Shown here one piece after another: positions 1 through 5,096 of a stretch of 7,356 nt of DNA (position 1 is its first letter; every line of letters begins with the position of its first letter). The notes below the pieces were generated by a model. The model did no database searches. It worked only from the letters and a program-made list of their open reading frames with translations, and was not told the DNA's origin. Both the position numbers and the translations under genes were made by a program. Source of the stretch: Chthoniobacterales bacterium. Its GTDB lineage: Bacteria; Verrucomicrobiota; Verrucomicrobiia; Chthoniobacterales; UBA10450. Where the stretch lies: positions 1 to 7,356 of the forward strand of contig JACCTI010000239.1 in assembly GCA_013812515.1 (NCBI GenBank). The letters run 5' to 3'.

Positions 1-216
1 CTGATGTCTCACCGCACCTGCTTTGTGATCGCGCATCGCCTTTCGACTATTTTGCGGGCAGACCAGATCCTGGTGCTGGAACGCGGTCGGATTATCGAAC
101 GCGGCACGCACGGAGAGTTGCTGGAGCTGGGCGGAAAGTACGCGCGGCTCTGGGAGCAAAGCTTTCTGGAGACCGCAACGGGCCAGGATGTCGAGGCGCT
201 TGTGCCCAGCGCCTGA
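1..216 (+). CDS. ABC transporter ATP-binding protein, C-terminal fragment (5' end outside window)
   Basis: The open frame enters from the left edge and runs 71 codons to a TGA at 214-216. The visible part is the end of an ABC ATPase domain. It has the H-loop (switch) region with VIAHRLST, whose histidine codon is at 34-36, then the A-D-Q-I-L-V-L-E-R-G-R-I-I-E-R-G-T-H strand-turn typical of exporter ATPases, and a C-terminal helix ending near YARLWEQSF. This order and the GTHGELL...G.YARLW ending fit MsbA-like or bacteriocin-type exporters, in which the ATPase follows a six-helix membrane domain on the same chain. The Walker A, signature and Walker B motifs lie upstream of the window, so substrate and exact subfamily cannot be told. 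The gene converges on the GYF_2 gene with a 54-base gap in which I see no convincing terminator. Confidence 0.9.
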   Translation: MMSHRTCFVIAHRLSTILRADQILVLERGRIIERGTHGELLELGGKYARLWEQSFLETATGQDVEALVPSA

Positions 217-270
217 CACGCGGCGGCTACAGACGAGGACGGCGGCGTTGCGTCCGCTTCCGGCGCTTGG

Positions 271-831
271 TCAGGTTGACGTGGCAGCGGCGGCGTCGAG
301 CACCTGGTTGTACTTCGCCTCGAGACGGCGGTAACGCTCTTCCGCTTCGACCACGGCACGCCGTTCTTCGCGCAACGCTTGCTCGAGTTCGCGAATCCGG
401 TCCTCAACCCCAATGGACATTCCCCTGGTGGCCGGCCCCGCGAGAAATTCATTCGATGTCTGCTCTTCTTCTCCGTTCGTTTCTGTCTGCAGGAGCGGCG
501 CGATCTCGCGGATTTGCTTCCGTGTCCCGTCGCAGGTGTTGACCACGAAGGTCTCGTCGTCAATCTCGCCCAAGCGCAGAAACTCGCGGATAGCGCCGAG
601 CGTTGTCGGGCCATAGAGCCGCTCGCTCGTCACCTCCGCGATCCAATCCATCGCGAGCTCCGGCAGCATGGGAGCTTTCATCCAGGTGGTCTGATCGGTC
701 GAAAGAGAATCGTGCGGCGCGACCTGCGCGGAAGAAGCCCAGCGTACGAGCTGGGCGAAAGCGAGTGGACCAAAAATGCTGCCGTCTTCGTGCTTCCGCA
801 GGAACCACTCATGATCCGCGGGCGATTCCAT
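271..831 (-). CDS. Tandem GYF_2 (DUF4339) domain protein with C-terminal coiled coil
   Basis: This 186-residue protein has no signal peptide or membrane segment. Residues 8-58 look like a GYF_2 domain: an EWF start, a G-x-I-F-G-P turn, a helix FAQLVRWA, then a D-S-L strand and a tryptophan (W50) near the end. Residues 62-112 look like a second, more divergent copy (W63, LYGP turn, helix AIREFL, then an acidic turn and strand). After an acidic linker, residues 143-178 are rich in Glu, Arg and Leu with heptad spacing and should form a coiled coil; the tail is Ala/Thr. GYF_2 domains are thought to be protein-binding modules, often next to membrane or envelope proteins; the partner here is unknown. 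The start ATG (831-829) shares base 831 with the TAA stop of the LysM gene, so the two are probably translated together and may act together. The domain call is from pattern only. Confidence 0.8.
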   Translation of the reverse strand: MESPADHEWFLRKHEDGSIFGPLAFAQLVRWASSAQVAPHDSLSTDQTTWMKAPMLPELAMDWIAEVTSERLYGPTTLGAIREFLRLGEIDDETFVVNTCDGTRKQIREIAPLLQTETNGEEEQTSNEFLAGPATRGMSIGVEDRIRELEQALREERRAVVEAEERYRRLEAKYNQVLDAAAATST

Positions 832-1316
832 TATCCGTTAGGCGAAGCGGGGCTGCCGGAAGGAGCAGGCGAGGAACCGGGCGCAAACGGAATCATAATT
901 GTCTGGCCGATTTGCAGGGCGCGGTCGTTCTCGATGTGATTGAACTTCTGTAAATCCTGCACCCCAACTTTGTGTGCTTTGGCAATGGAGGTGAGCGTTT
1001 CGCCTTTTGCGACGACGTGCGCGTTCCCTGCTGGTGCCGGTCCGGCTGGAGCGGCGACGGGAATCGTGCTCGCCGCGGGTGCCGGTGTGCTCTCGCCGAT
1101 CATCACTCCAGGACGCATATTGGAGATCTGCTGCTCGAGTTTAAGGATCTGCTGCGAGAGCGCGTCAATTTTCGTATTCTGCTCCTCAATCCTGGTGGTA
1201 AGCGTCTCCAGTTGAGCAGCCTCACTTCCGCTCGGCGCGGGAGTTTGGCCGAAAGCCGGAATGGAAACAGCGACAGCAGCGAGGAGAATGCAGAAGTGAG
1301 CGAACGAGACCTTCAT
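831..1316 (-). CDS. Secreted coiled-coil LysM peptidoglycan-binding protein
   Basis: With the ATG at 1316 the product is 161 residues. Residues 1-23 form a Sec signal peptide: Lys2, a hydrophobic core around CILLAAVAV, and an A-F-G/Q cleavage site. Residues 32-67 are a heptad-like coiled coil (L.TRIEEQNTKIDALSQQ). A Pro/Ala linker follows at about 77-98. Residues 99-144 are one LysM domain with the usual VVAKGETLTSIA opening, an asparagine in the FNHIEN segment, and an L-Q-I-G-Q-T-I-M-I-P ending. The tail is a Pro/Ser/Ala extension. LysM binds N-acetylglucosamine-containing glycans, so the protein probably sits in the periplasm on peptidoglycan; no enzyme domain is visible. In-frame upstream starts exist (ATG at 1334, TTG at 1337) but would put PSLRA before the signal peptide, so 1316 is preferred. 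No Shine-Dalgarno sequence is clear at any of them. The gene diverges from ubact and leads the GYF_2 gene. Confidence 0.87.
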   Translation of the reverse strand: MKVSFAHFCILLAAVAVSIPAFGQTPAPSGSEAAQLETLTTRIEEQNTKIDALSQQILKLEQQISNMRPGVMIGESTPAPAASTIPVAAPAGPAPAGNAHVVAKGETLTSIAKAHKVGVQDLQKFNHIENDRALQIGQTIMIPFAPGSSPAPSGSPASPNG

Positions 1317-1321
1317 TGCGC

Positions 1322-1359
1322 GCAAGCTTGGCATCAAGGCCGGGCCGGAGCAAGCTTGC
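1322..1359. repeat. Two HindIII-like palindromes in the divergent LysM/ubact region
   Basis: GCAAGCTTGC at 1350-1359 is a perfect 10-base palindrome. A second copy, GCAAGCTTGG at 1322-1331, matches 9 of 10 bases, with the 8-base core CAAGCTTG intact at 1323-1330. The cores are 28 bases apart, and a partial AGCTTG occurs again at 1385-1390. The sites lie at and just upstream of the start of the LysM gene and 64-100 bases before ubact. That is where an operator controlling divergent promoters could sit, but no regulator is present and chance is possible. I found no convincing -35/-10 pair in 1317-1422. Confidence 0.25.
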
Positions 1360-1422
1360 CGAGCATTGGACGCGGCGTCCTGTCAGCTTGCGTTTTGCCG
1401 GATTCGTTCCTAGCTTTTTCCC

Positions 1423-1599
1423 ATGCCCGAGCGCATCCAAAAGCCGCCGACCACACCGTGGGGACCGAAGCAGGGCGAGGAGGGAGATGGTCCGAAAGCG
1501 CCTGATATCTCGCGGCCGGACACGCAGGATTTGCTGAGAAAAATGCGCAAGGTCGATCCGAACCAGTCGAAGCGTTACCGGCAGCGAACAGGGCAGTGA
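1423..1599 (+). CDS. ubact: UBact, Pup-like ubiquitin-like protein modifier
   Basis: This 58-residue protein begins at ATG 1423 with MPERIQKPP and ends in YRQRTGQ followed by TGA. It is Pro, Lys, Arg, Asp and Gln rich, has almost no hydrophobic core, and should be largely disordered. The features match UBact as I know it: an MPER start, a Gly/Glu/Asp-rich stretch (residues 18-23), a GPK.PD...PDT-x-DLL-x-x-M-R-K-V-D-P core (residues 23-46), and a C-terminal R-T-G-Q. It lacks the GGQ/GGE end of actinobacterial Pup. UBact is thought to be joined through its C-terminal residue to substrate lysines and to deliver them to the bacterial proteasome. Gln58 implies deamidation to Glu by a Dop-type enzyme first. 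The lysines (7, 16, 25, 40, 43, 50) could themselves accept chains. The stop overlaps the prcB start by one base (TGATG), which supports a real coding gene. The 20 bases upstream are pyrimidine-rich, with no Shine-Dalgarno sequence. Confidence 0.93.
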   Translation: MPERIQKPPTTPWGPKQGEEGDGPKAPDISRPDTQDLLRKMRKVDPNQSKRYRQRTGQ

Positions 1600-2417
1600 T
1601 GGATTCGCCGAGAGCGGCGCTCGACCAGGGTTTTGGCGGCGGCGTTGATGATTTCGCAGCGTTGCTGCGGCGCAAAGGGCTTCTCGCGCAAGTGCCGCAG
1701 AGCGGACCGGCCGTCGGCCGAACGAGTGCAATCCCACAGACGCAGGCCACCACGATTCTCGCCTTCAAGTTCCAGGGCGGTGTGCTGGTCGCCGGAGATC
1801 GGCGTGCGACCTCCGGGAATACAGTGGTCTACGATCGCGCGGACAAGGTTCTGGAGATCGATCGGCACTCCATCATGGCAATCGCCGGTGTGCCGGCAAC
1901 GGCGTGGGAAATGGCACGCGTGCTCGAGCATTCATTTCAATTCTTCCGGCGGACGCAACTGCAGGATATGAGCGTGGATGGGAAGGTCCGCGCGTTATCG
2001 AAACTCCTGCGCGACAACTTCGGTTTCGTCATGCAGGGCGTCGGCGTTGTCGTGCCGATCTTCGCGACCTACGACGCCGGAGCCGATCCCGCGGCGCGTC
2101 TTTATTTCTACGATGCGATGGGAGCGAACTTCGAGGTGACGGATTACGCGGCCACTGGCTCCGGTTCGCCCGCGGTGCGGGGCGTTCTCTACTATGAGAA
2201 CAACTGGGGGAAGAAGCCGCTCTTGAAGCTTGACGAAGACGATGCCGTGACGGTGGCGTTGCGCGCCCTCGATACCGCCGCCGAATCCGACACGGCCACG
2301 GGCGCGGTGGATCGGAACGCTAAAATCTTCCCGATAATCAAGATTGTTTCGCGCGATGGTATCGCGACCCTGCTTGATAAGCAGATCGCGGCGTTGTTCA
2401 AAAAAGGCGTGGCATGA
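1599..2417 (+). CDS. prcB: Proteasome subunit beta (catalytic)
   Basis: PrcB is the N-terminal-nucleophile threonine protease of the 20S core particle; seven copies form each inner ring in the cytoplasm. The 272-residue product has a 50-residue propeptide ending in IPQTQA, then the mature N-terminus TTILAF. Counting Thr51 as Thr1, Asp67 in AGDRR is Asp17 and Lys83 in DRADK is Lys33, the expected triad. The G-S-G-S loop (residues 187-190) and the D-T-A-T-G motif (Asp231, Thr234) match the supporting Ser129/Asp166/169 positions, so the subunit should be active after self-cleavage. Length and sequence resemble actinobacterial PrcB, including the GG.L.AGDRR opening and the E-S-D-T-A-T-G segment. 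I chose ATG 1599, which overlaps the ubact stop by one base; a GTG at 1596 is in frame but overlaps further. The stop overlaps prcA by four bases (ATGA). The propeptide contains a Gly-rich turn (residues 11-15) and a helix LLRRKGLL. Confidence 0.97.
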   Translation: MDSPRAALDQGFGGGVDDFAALLRRKGLLAQVPQSGPAVGRTSAIPQTQATTILAFKFQGGVLVAGDRRATSGNTVVYDRADKVLEIDRHSIMAIAGVPATAWEMARVLEHSFQFFRRTQLQDMSVDGKVRALSKLLRDNFGFVMQGVGVVVPIFATYDAGADPAARLYFYDAMGANFEVTDYAATGSGSPAVRGVLYYENNWGKKPLLKLDEDDAVTVALRALDTAAESDTATGAVDRNAKIFPIIKIVSRDGIATLLDKQIAALFKKGVA

Positions 2418-3187
2418 TCGAAGAGCCATATCGCTGGGTCGAGGCGGTCGCCAATCGTCGCGAATACATCGAGACACAGCTCGCGCACGGCAGCCCAATC
2501 GCTGCGGTTGGTTATTCGCAAGGCATCGTATTCATCACACTCGGTCGAACGAGGCAGAAACTTTTCGAGATCTACGATCGCATTGCGATGGGCGCGATCG
2601 GACATCCGGGCGACATCGAACGGCTGCGCATGGCGGTGATCGAGCTGGCGAGCACAGAAGGTTTCACGCGCTCGGCCGCGGACGTGTCCTTGCGACGGCT
2701 CGCCTACTATTCGTTAAGTCCGGTCTTAAAGGCAGCCTTCGAGCAGATTTATGGTGCTCCGTATCTGGCCCGGATGCTCTTCGCTGAAATTGGCGATACG
2801 CCGGAGAACGATCTGTTCCTCCGACTTGAATATGACGGCGCGATCGCCACGAACGGGGCGTCGCTTGCCGAAACACAGAAGAACTTTGGCGCGCTTAGCG
2901 GCACGCGCGCTTCTACCGAGCTGATGGAATCCTTCCTGAAAAGGGAACATAAGTCCGCCGCGACCTTGCGTGATGCTCTCAAGACGGCGCTTGATGCCTG
3001 GACCGTCGGAAACATGGCGCTGGCCGAAGACGGCGCGCGCGAGTTGCCGGCGAAAGAAGCGATCGCAAGCGAGCGGGACAAAATTGCCGGCGGGATCGAG
3101 GCTGCCATTCTTGACCGCGACGCGAAAACGGCGATTCGATATCGATCGCTCACCGGCGAAGAAATACGGTCGTTAACGACTCGTTAG
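2414..3187 (+). CDS. prcA: Proteasome subunit alpha (structural, gating)
   Basis: PrcA forms the outer seven-membered rings of the 20S proteasome. These gate substrate entry and dock the ATPase cap. The 257-residue protein has a short N-terminal extension (residues 1-18) with a Y-x-x-x-x-x-x-x-R-R helix. It then has the alpha-type fold: IAAVGYSQGIVF (29-40), K-L-F-E-I-Y-D-R-I (49-57), a helix beginning D-I-E-R-L-R (67-72), the Y-Y-S-L-S helix, and the LRLEYDGAIA strand that in actinobacterial PrcA reads Y.ITYDGSIA. It lacks an N-terminal catalytic threonine, as alpha subunits do. Lys49 lies where the pocket lysine that grips activator tails is expected, judged by eye. The start overlaps the prcB stop in an ATGA, with a weak AAGG at 2404-2407 for ribosome entry. 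No dop, pafA or ATPase gene follows; the next gene begins 170 bases on. A 5-bp hairpin spans the stop codon but has no T-tract, so no terminator is called. Confidence 0.95.
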   Translation: MIEEPYRWVEAVANRREYIETQLAHGSPIAAVGYSQGIVFITLGRTRQKLFEIYDRIAMGAIGHPGDIERLRMAVIELASTEGFTRSAADVSLRRLAYYSLSPVLKAAFEQIYGAPYLARMLFAEIGDTPENDLFLRLEYDGAIATNGASLAETQKNFGALSGTRASTELMESFLKREHKSAATLRDALKTALDAWTVGNMALAEDGARELPAKEAIASERDKIAGGIEAAILDRDAKTAIRYRSLTGEEIRSLTTR

Positions 3188-3357
3188 GCGAGTTCACGAG
3201 ACCCCCAACAAGAAGTCATCACGAACAGCTGGATCTTTGCGATGGGAAATTTTGTGCGTCTGGGGAAGTCGCGAGGAGCAACTCGGCCCGCTTGCTCATG
3301 GGGCGGTGAAACCTGAATAGAGCCGTGACGGCAGCGTCCAAAACGGAACCGATTCAC
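3188..3357. other. Intergenic region between prcA and the PG-binding gene
   Basis: These 170 bases hold no gene I can support. A 24-codon ATG frame (3242-3316) has no family resemblance and no ribosome site. I see no good terminator, no convincing promoter pair and no riboswitch-like structure, although the promoter of the downstream gene is probably here. Confidence 0.5.
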
Positions 3358-4119
3358 ATGAAAGTCGCCGTATTCTTCGCCGTCATTTGTTTGCTCGCAG
3401 CTCCTGCGGCCCAGGCGGACGCGACGATTGCTTCGGTCCAAGAGACGCTCAAAAGTCAGGGTTTTTATTACGGCGAGATTACTGGCCGGAAGGATGCAGA
3501 CACGGCCGCGGCGATCCGGCGTTACCAGATCCGCAATGGTCTGCAGATCACGGGCGAGCTAAATGCGGAAACGCAGAAGTCGTTAGGGATCAAAGGAGCG
3601 GCGACCACCAGACCGGCAAACCCAAGGCCGGCACCGGGAGGGGCGCGTCCCGCACCGACACCGCCAGACATCTCCGATTTACGTGACGACGCCCCAGCGG
3701 TGCAACGGCCGGCGCAACCCACTGACGACAGCTTCGGACCGCAACCGCCGCAGGCTTACTCGCCGGCTGTCCCCGCCTTGGGTGATCGAGCACTGTTTCA
3801 TGGCACTCCATACGATACCGCACCTCCGGATGTACAGCGGCGTGTAATTATCGGGACGCAAAGCTTGCTCGCCCGACGCGGTTACTACCGCAGCGGCATT
3901 GATGGCGTGTTTGGCTCGGGCACGGAATTCGCGCTGCGCGCCTATCAATCGCGCTTTGGCATCGAGCCGAGCGGCCGTTTCGATATGGAAACACTGGCTG
4001 CCCTTGGTTTGCTGCCAAATCAGCAAGCGCCAGGCCTGACCGCCCCGACGCGGCGTCTGCTGGGAGCCCGCCCTTCATATCGACTCCCGAGCGGCGAACG
4101 CATTTACGTCCCGCGTTAA
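3358..4119 (+). CDS. Exported protein with two PG_binding_1 (peptidoglycan-binding) domains
   Basis: The ATG at 3358 gives 253 residues and places a signal peptide at the N-terminus: Lys2, the hydrophobic run VAVFFAVICLLAAPA, and an A-Q-A/D cleavage near residue 20. An in-frame GTG at 3325 would add eleven polar residues ahead of it and is less likely. Residues 22-79 are one PG_binding_1 domain (VQETLKSQGFYYGEITG, AAIRRYQIRNGL, G-x-L-N-x-E-T-Q-K-S-L-G). Residues about 82-158 are a Pro/Ala/Arg-rich linker. Residues 160-218 are a second copy (TQSLLARRGYYRSGIDGVFG, F-A-L-R-A-Y-Q, G-R-F-D-x-E-T-L-A-A-L-G-L). PG_binding_1 repeats usually anchor cell-wall hydrolases or L,D-transpeptidases, but no catalytic domain is visible here, so the protein may only bind wall or act as a partner. 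The C-terminus (residues 219-253) is basic and unassigned. The gene converges on the DUF3108 gene with 22 bases between the stops. Confidence 0.87.
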   Translation: MKVAVFFAVICLLAAPAAQADATIASVQETLKSQGFYYGEITGRKDADTAAAIRRYQIRNGLQITGELNAETQKSLGIKGAATTRPANPRPAPGGARPAPTPPDISDLRDDAPAVQRPAQPTDDSFGPQPPQAYSPAVPALGDRALFHGTPYDTAPPDVQRRVIIGTQSLLARRGYYRSGIDGVFGSGTEFALRAYQSRFGIEPSGRFDMETLAALGLLPNQQAPGLTAPTRRLLGARPSYRLPSGERIYVPR

Positions 4120-4141
4120 GAGGCGTGAGCGCAGCGTCGCG

Positions 4142-4966
4142 CTAAGGCTTTGCGTCGTCGAATTGCACGGACTGCAATTCCGCAAACACCGTCCCTATGA
4201 AGATCTGCGCTTCGACACGGAGAACGAACCGGTTGGGATCGTCCGAGAGCCAGACCGTCGCCTTCTTGAACTTTTTGTGCGGCAATAGTTCGCGCTTTTT
4301 TCCGACTTTATTCAGCTGCACATCCAAACGAATCGCTTCGTAGTTTCCGGTTGGGACGGTTATGTGCTCCCGCCCGGCAACTGTGACCGTGCAAAAATAT
4401 GCCGAAGTCGAAGGATAGACCACGAAGTGCTCAACTGCGCTGGCCGGTAATGGCCGGGAGTGCACGTAAAGCAGCGCTGAGGTCAGGCTAAGAAGGTTCG
4501 GGAACTTGAACTCCCGCGTCTTCGACTTCACGACGGAGTCTTTCTGTTCTTCCTGCCGGCTAACGACCCCTTCGGGAGTGTAGGTCAGTGTGGTGTCCGA
4601 TCGTTTGGAGCGGACGTTTTCGGTTTCACGAACCTCGATCGGCCGCAGGGTCCGTGCGTCGCAAATGCTGACGTGCCTTCCTTCGAAATTCCAGAGGGCC
4701 TTCGCCATTCCCATGGTGCGCGCCATGCCTTCCAGCTGAAAACGTTCGTCGGGGGTTTTCGCCAGGCGCAGATCGGCCCTGGCAGCGGTGAGGCCGTTCC
4801 AACCGAAGCCGTACTGCAGACGGATTGGCTTTGGTTCAGGAAAAGGTCCGGGAATGAAAGTGCTCACGCTGTTCTCCCATTCCGCCGCACGGGTAGCTGA
4901 GGCGAATGCAAACAGAGCGACGCAGGCGTAGAGAACGCCACACCGGTTCTGGCAGAGGGGAAACAT
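4142..4966 (-). CDS. DUF3108 domain periplasmic protein
   Basis: With ATG 4966 the product is 274 residues. It starts with a signal peptide (Arg8, hydrophobic VLYACVALFAFASA, cleavage near A-A/E at residues 28-29). The mature part is mostly beta-strand. It begins QYGFGWNGLTAARADL (residues 51-66) and ends with the most telling part: A-T-V-W-L-S-D-D-P-N-R-F-V-L-R-V-E (236-252) followed by I-F-I-G-T-V-F-A-E-L (255-264), the usual end of DUF3108. The family has no established reaction; its members are exported beta-rich proteins of Gram-negative bacteria. The frame stays open to 5227, but that extension is Arg/Pro-rich, overlaps ompH and crosses its terminator, so it is not coding. ATG 5023 is an alternative start giving 19 more residues, but it would bury the signal peptide. 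No Shine-Dalgarno sequence is visible at either. The gene lies after the ompH terminator, so it probably has its own promoter in 4967-5040; a TGTAAT hexamer on the minus strand (5027-5022) lacks a good -35. Confidence 0.83.
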   Translation of the reverse strand: MFPLCQNRCGVLYACVALFAFASATRAAEWENSVSTFIPGPFPEPKPIRLQYGFGWNGLTAARADLRLAKTPDERFQLEGMARTMGMAKALWNFEGRHVSICDARTLRPIEVRETENVRSKRSDTTLTYTPEGVVSRQEEQKDSVVKSKTREFKFPNLLSLTSALLYVHSRPLPASAVEHFVVYPSTSAYFCTVTVAGREHITVPTGNYEAIRLDVQLNKVGKKRELLPHKKFKKATVWLSDDPNRFVLRVEAQIFIGTVFAELQSVQFDDAKP

Positions 4967-5040
4967 GAGAGTCTGGCAGAGTGCCTCGATCAGGACAGAA
5001 GGGCGTGCGCAGCTAACTGACATTACAACGGAATGCAGAC

Positions 5041-5071
5041 AAAAAAACACACGCGGGTTCTCCGCGTGTGT
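5041..5071 (-). terminator. Rho-independent terminator of bamA-ompH
   Basis: Read on the minus strand, ACACACGCGG (5071-5062) pairs perfectly with CCGCGTGTGT (5056-5047) across a 5-base loop AGAAC. A run of six more T residues (5046-5041) follows directly. The 10-bp GC-rich stem begins 25 bases after the ompH stop codon. It separates ompH from the DUF3108 gene. Confidence 0.93.
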
Positions 5072-5096
5072 TCCTCTCTGAAATGTAAAGGAGAGC

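Noticed and set aside
237..255. GGACG/CGTCC hairpin in the gap after the ABC transporter gene
   Set aside because: Five-base stem with a 9-base loop and no T-run; likely chance in GC-rich DNA.
379..939. Plus-strand open frame opposite the GYF_2 gene
   Set aside because: No recognisable domain; the minus-strand frame has GYF_2 patterns, a coiled coil and a coupled start.
1423..1599. Actinobacterial Pup as the identity of the small protein
   Set aside because: It lacks the GGQ/GGE end and the ENAE.FV segment of Pup; the core and RTGQ end fit UBact.
1222..1768. Long minus-strand open frames opposite ubact and the start of prcB
   Set aside because: They are Arg/Ser/Pro-rich shadows typical of high-GC DNA, match no family, and are opposite genes with clear motifs.
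1995..2605. Minus-strand open frames opposite prcB and prcA
   Set aside because: No family resemblance; they lie opposite the conserved proteasome subunits and cross the prcB/prcA junction.
3179..3193. Hairpin ACTCG-TTAGG-CGAGT over the prcA stop as a terminator
   Set aside because: The stem is only five base pairs and no T-run follows.
3242..3316. 24-codon plus-strand ORF between prcA and the PG-binding gene
   Set aside because: No ribosome site, no conserved motif and a length expected by chance.
4128..4143. AGCGC/GCGCT hairpin between the convergent PG-binding and DUF3108 genes as a two-way terminator
   Set aside because: Short 5-bp stem without a T-tract on either strand.
5022..5042. 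Minus-strand TGTAAT (-10) and TTGTCT (-35) as a DUF3108 promoter
   Set aside because: The two hexamers are only nine bases apart, too close for a sigma-70 promoter.
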